A DNA stretch of 64,000 nt from Actinacidiphila sp. DG2A-62 (GTDB taxonomy: Bacteria > Actinomycetota > Actinomycetes > Streptomycetales > Streptomycetaceae). Of the stretch, positions 45,120-54,278 are shown in pieces (the stretch's first letter is position 1; each line of letters starts with the position of its first letter). The DNA is taken from NCBI RefSeq assembly GCF_035825295.1, contig NZ_JAYMGI010000002.1, positions 1,714,001-1,778,000 of the forward strand, read 5' to 3'. A model generated the notes under the pieces. That model was not told the origin of the DNA, searched no databases, and saw only the letters and a list, made by a program, of their open reading frames with translations. Position numbers and translations under genes: made by a program.

Positions 45120-45722
45120 ATGCTGACAGTGGGGCTGACCGGCGGCATCGGGGCCGGCAAGAGCGAGGTCGCGCGGCTGCTGGTGTCCTACGGCGCGGTG
45201 CTCGTGGACTCCGACCGGATCGCCCGCGAGGTGGTCGAGCCGGGGACGGCGGGACTGGCCGCGGTCGTCGAGGAGTTCGGGCCCGGCGTGCTGGGCGGGG
45301 ACGGGCGGCTGGACCGGCCGAAGCTCGGGGCGATCGTCTTCGCCGACGAGGAGCGGCTGCGGGCGCTCAACGCGATCGTGCACCCGCTGGTGAGGCAGCG
45401 TTCGCAGGAGTTGCAGCAGGCCGCGGGGGTGGACGCGATCGTGGTGCACGACGTGCCGCTGCTCACCGAGAACGGGCTGGCGCCGCTGTACGACCTGGTG
45501 GTCGTGGTCGACGCGGCGCCCGGCACCCAGCGGGACCGGCTGGTGCGGCTGCGCGGCATGTCACCGCAGGAGGCGGAGTCGCGGATGGCCGCGCAGGCCA
45601 CCCGCGAGCAGCGGCTCGCCGTCGCCGATCTGGTGATCGACAACGACGGCCCGATGGAGGCGCTGGAGCCGCAGGTCAGGGCGGTGTGGCGGAAGCTGGT
45701 CGAGCGCGCGGCGGCGCGGTAG
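45120..45722 (+). CDS. coaE: Dephospho-CoA kinase
   Basis: Last step of coenzyme A synthesis, phosphorylating the ribose 3'-hydroxyl of dephospho-CoA. 200 residues: Walker [18 protein letters not shown] (5-21), [20 protein letters not shown] (substrate region), HPLVR (about 93), and the lid region [20 protein letters not shown]. Complete and of normal length; some actinobacteria fuse this domain to another, here it stands alone. Upstream gene is the divergent TPR gene. Confidence 0.97.
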   Translation: MLTVGLTGGIGAGKSEVARLLVSYGAVLVDSDRIAREVVEPGTAGLAAVVEEFGPGVLGGDGRLDRPKLGAIVFADEERLRALNAIVHPLVRQRSQELQQAAGVDAIVVHDVPLLTENGLAPLYDLVVVVDAAPGTQRDRLVRLRGMSPQEAESRMAAQATREQRLAVADLVIDNDGPMEALEPQVRAVWRKLVERAAAR

Positions 45723-45755
45723 CCGGCGCGGCCCGGGGCCACCGGAGTCACCGGG

Positions 45756-45784
45756 GAGCCGCCGGCATCGGGGTCCGGCGGCTC
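45756..45784. terminator. Bidirectional hairpin between coaE and the PAC2 gene
   Basis: GAGCCGCCGG at 45756-45765 pairs perfectly with CCGGCGGCTC at 45775-45784 around a nine-base loop, between two convergent stop codons. Confidence 0.7.
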
Positions 45785-45789
45785 AGGGG

Positions 45790-46725
45790 TCAGCGGCCGT
45801 CGTCCTCGCGGTCGGCGAGGAACCGCTCGAACTCCGCCGCGAGGTCGTCGGCCGAGGGCAGGTCGACGGGCTCGGCGATGAGGCTGTCACGGCCCTCGGC
45901 GCCGGCCACCGCGTCGTACTGGCTCTCCAGGCCGCGCACCACCGAGACCAACTCGCCGTCGCCCTCGGCGACCTGACGGTCGATCTCCACGCGGACGGTG
46001 TGCGCTTCGTTCCGCAGCGCGTGGGCGATCTGCGGGAGCACCAGGCCGGTGGTGGCGGTGATGGCCTCCAGCACGGCGAGCGCGGCGTCCGGGTACGGGG
46101 AGCGGGCGAGGTAGTGCGGGACGTGGGCGCCGATGCCGAGCGCGTCCCGGCCGGCCTCGGCGAGCCGCAGCTCGATCAGTCCGGCGGCGCTGCCCGGCAC
46201 CTGGGCCTCGTCGAACCAGGCGCGGTGGCCGGGGATCAGGTCCACCCGGTTGCCGTGCGGGGTCAGGCCCACGGGGCGGGTGTGCGGGACGCCCATCGGG
46301 ATGCCGTGGAAGTTGATCGCCAGCCGGACGCCGAGGCGCTCGATGATCTGGAGGACGGCCTGCGAGAAGCGCTCCCACTCCACGTCCGGCTCCTGGCCGG
46401 TGAGCAGCAGGAACGGCGTGCCGGTGGTGTCGCGCACCAGGTAGAGGTCGATCGCCGGGGCCTCGTACGACGTCCAGTGGTCGCGCTCGAAGGTCATCAG
46501 TGGCCGGCGCGCGCGGTAGTCGACCAGGCGGTCCGCGTCGAAGCTCGCGACCAGCTCGTTGTCCAGCCGGTCGAGGATCTGGCCGGTGATCTGGCCGCCC
46601 ACCTCGCCGGCGTCCATGAAGCCCTCGAAGTGGTACAGCAGCACCGGTCCGGCGTCACCCACCGCCTCGTCGACGGCCTCCGCCCCGCCCGGCACGTACT
46701 CGTACAGTCCCTGCGGTTCCAGCAC
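45790..46725 (-). CDS. PAC2 family protein
   Basis: 311 residues beginning [20 protein letters not shown], with the PAC2-type core [40 protein letters not shown] and [10 protein letters not shown]. The family includes archaeal and eukaryotic proteasome assembly chaperones; the many actinobacterial members are probably linked to the mycelial proteasome or unknown roles. GTG 46725 follows GGGAGGACG; the longer frame adds unlike residues. It precedes rpsA in the genome map but a hairpin separates it from the end of rpsA. Confidence 0.9.
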   Translation of the reverse strand: MLEPQGLYEYVPGGAEAVDEAVGDAGPVLLYHFEGFMDAGEVGGQITGQILDRLDNELVASFDADRLVDYRARRPLMTFERDHWTSYEAPAIDLYLVRDTTGTPFLLLTGQEPDVEWERFSQAVLQIIERLGVRLAINFHGIPMGVPHTRPVGLTPHGNRVDLIPGHRAWFDEAQVPGSAAGLIELRLAEAGRDALGIGAHVPHYLARSPYPDAALAVLEAITATTGLVLPQIAHALRNEAHTVRVEIDRQVAEGDGELVSVVRGLESQYDAVAGAEGRDSLIAEPVDLPSADDLAAEFERFLADREDDGR

Positions 46726-46872
46726 GGTGATCGTCCTCCCTCTCTCTGCAGTCGTCAACGAACGTGCCGGGCCCACCATTCCCACCCCCCGCACCCGAAC
46801 CGGTGAACCGGGGACCGTACATGCGGTCGGGTGACGGGTGTGCGCGGGGCGTGGGCGGTGGGGGCACGGCCG

Positions 46873-46906
46873 CGGGCCCGCACCCCGGGTGGGGGGTGCG
46901 GGCCCG
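46873..46906 (-). terminator. Hairpin downstream of rpsA
   Basis: CGGGCCCGCACCCC at 46873-46886 pairs exactly with GGGGTGCGGGCCCG at 46893-46906 around GGGTGG. It lies about 40 bases past the rpsA stop. Confidence 0.75.
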
Positions 46907-46944
46907 TGTGGCGGGTCGCGGTCAGCTCCGCGTGGCGGGGAGCG

Positions 46945-48444
46945 TCAGCTCTGGCCGCCGGCGAGCTTCTCGCGGAGGGCGGCCAGCGCCTCGTCGGAGG
47001 CCAGCGCCCCGCTGTTGTCGTCGGACTCGGAGGAGTAGGAGCCGCCGCCGGTCCCCGCTCCCGCCGAAGACGTCGCGGAGCCGGCCTCGGCCGCCGCCTG
47101 CTCGTCCGCCTCGCGGGACTTGATGACCTGCGCCTGGTGCTGCTCGAAGCGGGCCTGGGCGGTGGCGTACTGCCCCTCCCACTCCTCGCGCTGCTTCTCG
47201 TACCCGGCCAGCCAGTCGTTGGTCTCCGGGTCGAAGCCCTCGGGGTAGATGTAGTTGCCCTGGTCGTCGTACGACGCGGCCATGCCGTACAGCGTCGGGT
47301 CGAACTCCACCGAGGCCGGGTCCGAGCCGAAGGACTCGTTGGCCTGCTTGAGCGACAGCGAGATGCGGCGGCGCTCCAGGTCGATGTCGATGACCTTGAC
47401 GAAGATCTCGTCGTTGACCTGGACGACCTGCTCCGGGATCTCCACGTGGCGCTCGGCCAGCTCGGAGATGTGCACCAGGCCCTCGATGCCCTCGTCCACG
47501 CGGACGAACGCGCCGAACGGAACGAGCTTGGTGACCTTGCCGGGCACGACCTGCCCGATCTGGTGGGTCCGGGCGAACTGCTGCCACGGGTCTTCCTGGG
47601 TCGCCTTCAGCGACAGGGAGACGCGCTCGCGGTCCATGTCGACGTCCAGGACCTCGACCGTGACCTCCTGGCCGACCTCGACGACCTCGGAGGGGTGGTC
47701 GATGTGCTTCCAGGACAGCTCCGAGACGTGCACCAGGCCGTCGACGCCTCCGAGGTCCACGAACGCGCCGAAGTTGACGATCGAGGAGACGACGCCGGAG
47801 CGCACCTGGCCCTTCTGCAGGGTGGTGAGGAAGGTCTGGCGGACCTCGCTCTGGGTCTGCTCCAGCCAGGCGCGGCGGGACAGGACCACGTTGTTGCGGT
47901 TCTTGTCCAGCTCGATGATCTTGGCCTCGAGCTCCTTGCCCACGTAGGGCTGCAGGTCGCGGACGCGGCGCATCTCGACGAGCGAGGCGGGCAGGAAGCC
48001 GCGCAGGCCGATGTCGAGGATGAGGCCGCCCTTGACGACCTCGATGACGGTACCGGTGACGATGCCGTCCTCTTCCTTGATCTTCTCGATGGTGCCCCAC
48101 GCGCGCTCGTACTGCGCGCGCTTCTTGGAGAGGATCAGGCGGCCTTCCTTGTCCTCCTTCTGGAGGACCAGGGCCTCGATCTCGTCGCCCACGGCCACGA
48201 CCTCGTTGGGGTCGACGTCGTGCTTGATCGAGAGCTCGCGGGAGGGGATGACACCTTCGGTCTTGTAACCGATGTCGAGCAGGACCTCGTCCCGGTCGAC
48301 CTTCACGATGACGCCGTCCACGATGTCGCCGTCGTTGAAGTACTTGATCGTCTCGTCGATCGCGGCGAGGAAGGCTTCCTCGTTGCCGATGTCGTTGACC
48401 GCCACCTGCGGGGTGGTACGAGGGGCCTCGGTGCTGCTCGTCAT
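46945..48444 (-). CDS. rpsA: 30S ribosomal protein S1
   Basis: 499 residues with four S1 RNA-binding domains (GDIVDGVIVKVDRDEVLLDI about 38; DGIVTGTVIEVVKGGLILDI about 127; GQVRSGVVSSIVNFGAFVDL about 212; GQVVPGKVTKLVPFGAFVRV about 298), the four-domain form normal for actinobacteria, plus an acidic Ser/Gly-rich tail. It aids mRNA binding to the 30S subunit. Transcribed from a strong promoter at 48629-48657, giving a leader of about 180 bases. Confidence 0.98.
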   Translation of the reverse strand: MTSSTEAPRTTPQVAVNDIGNEEAFLAAIDETIKYFNDGDIVDGVIVKVDRDEVLLDIGYKTEGVIPSRELSIKHDVDPNEVVAVGDEIEALVLQKEDKEGRLILSKKRAQYERAWGTIEKIKEEDGIVTGTVIEVVKGGLILDIGLRGFLPASLVEMRRVRDLQPYVGKELEAKIIELDKNRNNVVLSRRAWLEQTQSEVRQTFLTTLQKGQVRSGVVSSIVNFGAFVDLGGVDGLVHVSELSWKHIDHPSEVVEVGQEVTVEVLDVDMDRERVSLSLKATQEDPWQQFARTHQIGQVVPGKVTKLVPFGAFVRVDEGIEGLVHISELAERHVEIPEQVVQVNDEIFVKVIDIDLERRRISLSLKQANESFGSDPASVEFDPTLYGMAASYDDQGNYIYPEGFDPETNDWLAGYEKQREEWEGQYATAQARFEQHQAQVIKSREADEQAAAEAGSATSSAGAGTGGGSYSSESDDNSGALASDEALAALREKLAGGQS

Positions 48445-48628
48445 TGGGGAAAGGACTCCGGTACGGACAGTAAGTCGTAGGTACTGCTACGCCGGGAGCC
48501 TTTTTCGTTCCTGCCGGGACCCCTTGTGATCCGCCCTGAGGGTCGGTGGCCGCTGGGCCAAGGGAGCTGCAACAGATTCGAGCGTGGCCTGCTCCGTCCG
48601 AGGCGCGCAGGCTCGCAGCGCAACTTGT

Positions 48629-48657
48629 AGCATACGGGGGCAGCCGGGCACGGTCAA
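48629..48657 (-). promoter_or_regulatory. rpsA promoter, housekeeping sigma type
   Basis: On the minus strand TTGACC (48657-48652), a 17-base spacer and TATGCT (48634-48629) match the primary sigma consensus well, the best promoter seen in this window. The start would lie near 48622. The rest of the 304-base gap (48445-48748) holds no gene. Confidence 0.8.
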
Positions 48658-48748
48658 TGCACGAATGAGCGCACCGCGCGCGTAACGAACCAAACCGGCG
48701 CAAGTCACCCTTCCGCAGGTCTTCTCAGAGAGTACGACGACTGCCGCG

Positions 48749-49705
48749 ATGATCCAAGGACCTGATGCCGGGCCCCTGGCCGGGCCCCACGCCGGAGCCT
48801 ACGCCGAGGAGCCCGAGGCCACCCGCCGCAGCGCCGGCGCCACGGAGAGTGCCCGGGCCAACCGCCGCTGGTGGGACCGGAACGCCGACGACTACCAGCT
48901 GGAGCACGGGGACTTCCTCGGCGACGCGCGCTTCGTGTGGGGGCCGGAGGGGCTGGACGAGGCGGAGGCCGGACTGCTCGGGCCGGCGGCCGGTCTGAAG
49001 GGCCTGGACGTGCTGGAGATCGGCGCGGGCGCGGCGCAGTGCTCGCGCTGGCTGGCCGGCCGCGGGGCGCGGCCGGTGGCGCTGGACCTCTCCCACCGGC
49101 AGCTCCAGCACGCGCGGCGCATCGACGAGAGCGCCGCGGCCGACGGGAGCGCCGGGGCCCACGGGAACGGCGAGGGCGCGGAGGGCGACGGGACCCGGGC
49201 CGGCGGGACCCGGGCCGGCGGGACCGGGGTCGGCGGGGCGCCCGCGCTGGTGCAGGCGGACGCCGCCCGGCTGCCCTTCGCCGACGCCTCCTTCGACCTG
49301 GCCTGCTCCGCGTACGGCGCGCTGCCGTTCATCGCCGACACCGCGGCCGTGCACCGCGAGGTGCGCCGGGTGCTGCGGCCCGGCGGGCGCTGGGTGTTCT
49401 CGGTGACGCACCCGGTGCGCTGGGCGTTCCCCGACGAGCCGGGGCCCGAGGGCCTCACCGCGGTCGCCTCGTACTTCGACCGCACCCCGTACGTCGAGCA
49501 GGACGACCGGGGCCTGGCCGTCTACGTCGAGCACCACCGCACCCTCGGCGACCGGGTCCGCGAGATCACCGCGGCGGGCCTGCGCCTGGTGGACCTGGTC
49601 GAGCCGGAGTGGCCGCAGTGGAACGACCAGGAGTGGGGCGGCTGGTCGCCGCTGCGCGGCCGGCTGCTGCCCGGGACGGCGATCTTCGTCTGCGTCGCGC
49701 CGTGA
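48749..49705 (+). CDS. Class I SAM-dependent methyltransferase
   Basis: 318 residues. SAM-binding motif I is VLEIGAGAAQCSRWLAGRG (about 87), followed by an acidic end of beta-2 (VALDLSHRQLQHAR), motif II-like FDLACSAYGALPFI and post-motif VLRPGGRWVFSVTHPVRW. Between these, about residues 130-165, lies a Gly/Ala/Asp/Thr-rich insertion. The substrate is unknown; the start is RRWWDRNADDYQLEHGDFL, typical of an abundant actinobacterial group. ATG 48749 is the first in frame. Its stop overlaps the GTG of hrpB, so the two genes are coupled. Confidence 0.88.
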   Translation: MIQGPDAGPLAGPHAGAYAEEPEATRRSAGATESARANRRWWDRNADDYQLEHGDFLGDARFVWGPEGLDEAEAGLLGPAAGLKGLDVLEIGAGAAQCSRWLAGRGARPVALDLSHRQLQHARRIDESAAADGSAGAHGNGEGAEGDGTRAGGTRAGGTGVGGAPALVQADAARLPFADASFDLACSAYGALPFIADTAAVHREVRRVLRPGGRWVFSVTHPVRWAFPDEPGPEGLTAVASYFDRTPYVEQDDRGLAVYVEHHRTLGDRVREITAAGLRLVDLVEPEWPQWNDQEWGGWSPLRGRLLPGTAIFVCVAP

Positions 49706-52647
49706 TCCGGCCGGAGGGCCTCGCGCTCCCGGTCGCCGCGGCGGTCCCCGCGCTGGTCGAGGCGCTCGGCGGGCCGGGCCGCGCGGTGCTCGCCGCGCCG
49801 CCCGGCACCGGCAAGACCACGCTGGTGCCGCTGCTGCTGGCGGAGCGCTTCCCCGGCCGGGTGCTGGTCGCCGAACCGCGGCGGATGGCGGCGCGGGCCG
49901 CGGCCCGGCGGATGGCGTGGCTGCTCGGCGAGCAGGTCGGCGAGAGCGTGGGCCTGACCGTGCGCGGCGAGCGCAGAACCGGGCCCCGCACCAGCGTGGA
50001 GGTGGTGACCACCGGAGTGCTGCTCCAGCGGCTGCAACGCGACCAGGAGCTGCCCGGCGTCGGCACGGTGATCCTGGACGAGTGCCACGAGCGGCACCTG
50101 GACGCGGACACCGCGATGGCGTTCCTGCTGGAGGTACGGGCGCTGCTGCGGCCGGACCTGCGGCTGGTGGCCGCGTCCGCGACGACGGACACCGCGGCGT
50201 GGGCGGCGCTCCTGGACGCGCCGGTGGTGGAGGCCGCGGACGTGCTGCACCCGGTGCAGCCGGTGTGGGCGCCGCCGCCGGGCCCGGTGCGCCCGCCGCA
50301 CGGCATGCGCGTCGACCCCGCGCTGCTGGACCACGTCGCGGCGACCGTCCGCCGGGCGCTGCGCGAACGCGACGGGGACGTGCTGTGCTTCCTGCCCGGC
50401 GTCGGCGAGATCGCCCGGGTCGCCGGCGCGCTGGCGGACGCGCCCGCGCGGGTGCTCCAACTGCACGGGCGCGCGCCGGCCGCCGTGCAGGACGCGGCGC
50501 TGACGCCCGGGGAGGGCCGCCGGGTGCTGCTGGCGACCTCCGTCGCCGAGTCCAGCCTGACCGTGCCCGGCGTGCGCGTGGTGGTCGACGCCGGCCTGGC
50601 GCGGGAGCCGCGCACCGACCACGCGCGGGGGCTGGGCGGGCTGACGACGGTACGGGTGTCGCGGGCCGCGGCCGAGCAGCGGGCGGGGCGGGCCGGGCGC
50701 GAGGGTCCGGGCACGGTCTACCGCTGCTGGGGCGAGGCCGAGCACGAGCGGCTGGCTCGCCTGCCCACGCCGGAGATCGCCCAGGCGGACCTGACCGCGT
50801 TCGCCCTCCAGGCGGCCTGCTGGGGCGACCCGGACGCCTCCGGTCTCGCCCTGCTCGACGCCCCGCCGGCCGGGCCGATGGCCGCGGCCCGCGCGGTGCT
50901 GCGCGACCTCGGCGCGACCGGGCCCGGCGGCCGCGCCCTGCCGCGCGGCCGGCGCCTGGCGCTGCTCGGTCTGCACCCGCGGCTCGCCCGTGCCCTCCTC
51001 GACGCCGCGCCCCTGGTCGGCGCCGCCCGCGCCGCCGAGGTCACCGCCCTGCTCAGCGAGGAGGTCCCGTCCGCCTACGGCCCCGACCTGGCCGCGGCCT
51101 GGCGCGCCGCGCGCCGCGCCGACGACCCGTACGCGGCGCGCTGGCGTGCGGAGTCCCGCCGCCTGCGGGCGGCGCTGTCCGCGGCGGACGGGGAGGCGGA
51201 CACCCGGTCCGCGGCGGACGCGGCGGACACCTGGTCCGCGGCGGACGCGACCGACGCGACCGACGACGCGGCCGGCGGCGGGGAGGCGGACCCGGCAGTG
51301 CACCCGGCGGAGGTCCCGGCGGCGCACGCGGGCGCGGGCGCGGAGCCGGGCGCGGACCCGGCGGCGCACTCGGCGGCGGCTGGGGAGCCGGACGCGGACC
51401 CAGCAGCGCACCCGAAGGTCCCGGCGGCGCACGCGGAGCCAGACGCGGACCCAGACGTGGAGCCGGGCGCGGACCCAGCAGCGCACCCGGAGGTCCCGGC
51501 GCCGCACGCGGAGCCGGACGCGGAGCCGGGCGGCCCCGGGGTCGCCGGCCGCCGTCGAGGTGCTCCCGCGGCCGGCGGCGGGAGGGGGGCCGGCGCCCGT
51601 GGCGGGGGGCCTGCCCCGGCCGGCGGAGGCGGGGCCGGCGCCCGGGGCCGGGGCGGGTGGACCGATGACGCCGCCGCCGGGCTCGTCGCGGCGCTCGCGT
51701 TCCCCGAGCGGGTGGGGCGGCGGCGCGGGGAGGGGTCCTATCTGATGGTCGCGGGGACCGCCGCCGAGGTCGGACCCGGGCTCGGCGGCGCGGCGTGGAT
51801 CGCGGTCGCCGTCGCGGACCGGGCGGCCGGCGCGGCGTCGGCGCGGGTACGCCTGGCGGCGGTGGTGGACGAGGAGACCGCGCGCACCGCGGCCGCCGGG
51901 CTGCTGCGGTCGTACGAGGAGGTGCGCTGGGCGGCGGGCGACGTGGTCGCGCGGCGCGTGGAGCGGCTGGGCGCCGTGGAGTTGAGCGCGGCCCCGCTGC
52001 GCTCGCCCGACCCCGCCGCGGTGCGCGCCGCGCTCCTGGAGGGTCTGCGCGTCGAGGGCACCGGACTGCTGCGGTGGTCGCGCGAGGCGCGGGAGACCCG
52101 GCAGCGCATGGCGTTCCTGCACCGGGTGCGCGGCGGCGCGTGGCCGGACGTCTCGGAGCAGGCGCTGCTGGAGCGCGCGGAGGACTGGCTCGGGCCGGAG
52201 CTCGGCCGCGCCCGCCGCCGCGCGGACCTGGAGCGTGTCGAGGCCGGCGCGGCGCTGCCCCGGCTGCTGCCGTGGGCCAGCGGCGAGGCCGCCCGCTTCG
52301 CCGAGCTGGCGCCGGAGCGGCTGCAGGTGCCCAGCGGGTCGCGTGTCCGCCTGGACTACAGCGGCGACCAGCCCGTCCTGGCCGTGAAGCTCCAGGAGTT
52401 GTTCGGCCTCACGCAGAGCCCGCGGGTGGGCGGGCTCACGCCGTCCGAGGGCGTGCCGGTCCTGGTCCACCTGCTGTCGCCGGCAGGGCCGGCCGCGGTC
52501 ACCGCCGACCTCGCGTCCTTCTGGGGCGAGGGCTACCGAGCGGTCCGCGCCGAACTGCGCGGCCGCTACCCGCGGCACCCGTGGCCGGAGGACCCGGCCA
52601 CCGCGGTCGCGACGGCCCGCGCGACACCCCGCAAACGCCCCACGTAG
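49702..52647 (+). CDS. hrpB: ATP-dependent helicase HrpB
   Basis: DEAH-type RNA helicase, 981 residues. Walker A is APPGTGKTTLVP (about 32), motif II DECH in VILDECHERHLD, motif III SAT in VAASATTDTAAW, motif VI AEQRAGRAGR. The HrpB C-terminal domain (FGLTQSPRVGGLTPSEGVPV and HLLSPAGPAAVTADLASFW) is complete. Residues about 493-653 are a large low-complexity insertion of Ala/Asp/Pro/His/Glu repeats (units like HPEVPAPHAEPDAEPG), absent from ordinary HrpB. GTG 49702 overlaps the methyltransferase stop. The cellular role of HrpB remains poorly defined. Confidence 0.93.
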   Translation: MIRPEGLALPVAAAVPALVEALGGPGRAVLAAPPGTGKTTLVPLLLAERFPGRVLVAEPRRMAARAAARRMAWLLGEQVGESVGLTVRGERRTGPRTSVEVVTTGVLLQRLQRDQELPGVGTVILDECHERHLDADTAMAFLLEVRALLRPDLRLVAASATTDTAAWAALLDAPVVEAADVLHPVQPVWAPPPGPVRPPHGMRVDPALLDHVAATVRRALRERDGDVLCFLPGVGEIARVAGALADAPARVLQLHGRAPAAVQDAALTPGEGRRVLLATSVAESSLTVPGVRVVVDAGLAREPRTDHARGLGGLTTVRVSRAAAEQRAGRAGREGPGTVYRCWGEAEHERLARLPTPEIAQADLTAFALQAACWGDPDASGLALLDAPPAGPMAAARAVLRDLGATGPGGRALPRGRRLALLGLHPRLARALLDAAPLVGAARAAEVTALLSEEVPSAYGPDLAAAWRAARRADDPYAARWRAESRRLRAALSAADGEADTRSAADAADTWSAADATDATDDAAGGGEADPAVHPAEVPAAHAGAGAEPGADPAAHSAAAGEPDADPAAHPKVPAAHAEPDADPDVEPGADPAAHPEVPAPHAEPDAEPGGPGVAGRRRGAPAAGGGRGAGARGGGPAPAGGGGAGARGRGGWTDDAAAGLVAALAFPERVGRRRGEGSYLMVAGTAAEVGPGLGGAAWIAVAVADRAAGAASARVRLAAVVDEETARTAAAGLLRSYEEVRWAAGDVVARRVERLGAVELSAAPLRSPDPAAVRAALLEGLRVEGTGLLRWSREARETRQRMAFLHRVRGGAWPDVSEQALLERAEDWLGPELGRARRRADLERVEAGAALPRLLPWASGEAARFAELAPERLQVPSGSRVRLDYSGDQPVLAVKLQELFGLTQSPRVGGLTPSEGVPVLVHLLSPAGPAAVTADLASFWGEGYRAVRAELRGRYPRHPWPEDPATAVATARATPRKRPT

Positions 52648-52746
52648 CGGCGCGGCGTCAGGCCCGGGGCGGCTGCCGCCTCACCGTGAGATGCGTTTCA
52701 CGGCGAGCCGTGCCCCGCCCGAGGCGTGCCCCGCCACCGGTGTGCC

Positions 52747-54051
52747 TCACGACCCCGTGGTGACCGGGGCCCCGGTGGCCGCGCCCGCCGTGTCGGTGGG
52801 CGTGGGCGTCGGGGTGTCGGTGCCGCACGGGTCCGGCGTGGCGCCGTCGGTCGGGGTGTCGCTCGGCGACGGACTGGCCTCGCCGCTGCCGGTGGGCGTC
52901 GGCGTCGGGTCGTCGGTGCACGGGGGCGTGGTGGGCGGCGTGGTCGGCGGCGTGGTCGGGGGCGTCGTCGGGTCCCCGGAGGTGGGCGGCGTGGTGGGCG
53001 GGGTCGTCGTCTCGCCGCCGGTCGGCGGGGTGGTGGTCTGGCCGCCGGTGGGAGGAGCCGTCGTGGCGCCGCCGGTGGGCGGCGGGGTGGTCGCGCCGCC
53101 GGTCGGCGGGGCCGGGGAGACCGAGCCGCCCACCGTCACCGGGGGCTTGGGCGTCGAGGACGGCGCGCCGCCGGGGCGGTGCGCCAGCGGCGGCGCGGGC
53201 GGCGGGACGATACCGGGCCCGGGGGTGCCCGAGCGGTCCGGCACGGTGACCGGGCCGCCGGCCCTGAAGTGCGCGTACCACGCCTTGACCAGGTCCAGAT
53301 ACGCCTGCGAGTGGTTGTAGCCGAGGATCGCGCGGTCCATGTCCGCGGGCACGGCCAGGTCGCGGCCGTCGGCGCACAGGTAGTTCCCCGCGGCCAGCGC
53401 GGCGTCGTAGACGTTGTTGGGGTCCTTCACGCCGTCGCCGTTGCCGTCCGCGCCCCAGGTGTTCCACGTCGAGGGGATGAACTGCATCGGGCCGACCGCG
53501 CGGTCGTGCACCGCGTCGCCGTCGTAGCGACCGCCGTCGGTGTCGCTGATGTTCGCGAAGCCGTCGCCGTCGAGCACCGGGCCGAGGATCGGGGTGTACG
53601 TGGTGCCGTTCGCGTCGACCGCGCCGCCGCGGGCCTGGCCGGACTCCACCTGGCCGATCGCGGCCAGCAGTTGCCACGGCAGGTGGCAGCCGGGATCGGT
53701 CTGCGCGAGCGTCGCCTCGGCGCGCTGGTACGCGGCGAGCACGGTGGTGGGCAGGCTCGCGCCGCCGCCGGGGATGCTCACCGCGGGGCTCTCGGCGCCG
53801 GCCTTCGGCGTGGCGACCGGCCCGGTGGGCGTGTTGAGCGGCGGCAGGTCGGTGATGTACGGCGAGCCGCCGTCGATGGGCTCGCTGCTCGGCGGGGTCG
53901 TGGACGTCGGGGTGTCCTGTGCGGCGGCGGCGTGCGCGACCGGCAGGAAGCCGGGCGCCTGCGAGGCGCTGAGCGCCGCCATCGCGGCGGCTGCCACCGC
54001 CGTGCCCGCCGCAGTCCTGCGAAGCCTCCGACCGTACCGCCGCGCCGCCAT
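52747..54051 (-). CDS. Secreted lytic transglycosylase with Thr/Pro-rich tail
   Basis: 434 residues. A Sec signal peptide (RRTAAGTAVAAAAMAALSAS, cleavage near AHA-AA at 41) leads to a transglycosylase SLT2-type domain, about 103-260: catalytic glutamate E136 in IGQVESGQARGG, VGPMQFIPSTWNTWG (187-201) and YNHSQAYLDLVKAWYAHF. The region DGNGDGVKDPNN looks like a calcium-binding loop. From about 300 onward it is repeats of PPTGGATT type rich in Pro and Thr, a possible glycosylated wall-spanning tail. It cleaves peptidoglycan strands during growth or division. ATG 54051 follows GGGAGGGG. Confidence 0.92.
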   Translation of the reverse strand: MAARRYGRRLRRTAAGTAVAAAAMAALSASQAPGFLPVAHAAAAQDTPTSTTPPSSEPIDGGSPYITDLPPLNTPTGPVATPKAGAESPAVSIPGGGASLPTTVLAAYQRAEATLAQTDPGCHLPWQLLAAIGQVESGQARGGAVDANGTTYTPILGPVLDGDGFANISDTDGGRYDGDAVHDRAVGPMQFIPSTWNTWGADGNGDGVKDPNNVYDAALAAGNYLCADGRDLAVPADMDRAILGYNHSQAYLDLVKAWYAHFRAGGPVTVPDRSGTPGPGIVPPPAPPLAHRPGGAPSSTPKPPVTVGGSVSPAPPTGGATTPPPTGGATTAPPTGGQTTTPPTGGETTTPPTTPPTSGDPTTPPTTPPTTPPTTPPCTDDPTPTPTGSGEASPSPSDTPTDGATPDPCGTDTPTPTPTDTAGAATGAPVTTGS

Positions 54052-54278
54052 AGTGCGGTCCCCTCCCACCCGAACGAGGTCGCGCCGTCAGGCGCCACAA
54101 CCCGATTGACCCTACGGCAACTTCAGTCCCCGGACCACAGCGTGAAGGCAATCCACAGGGTACGAATCACCGCGATTCGCCCCTCGTTCACACCCCCGCG
54201 GCGGCCTTCACCGCGGGGGCGCGAAGCCGTCGCACACCATTCACCGCCGGCCGTACAACCTTCGGCGCCACCCGCCCG

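Noticed and set aside
49522-52578. A 1018-residue minus-strand frame over hrpB
   Set aside because: Antisense shadow; Arg/Gly/Val-rich without motifs, while hrpB in the other strand has all helicase motifs.
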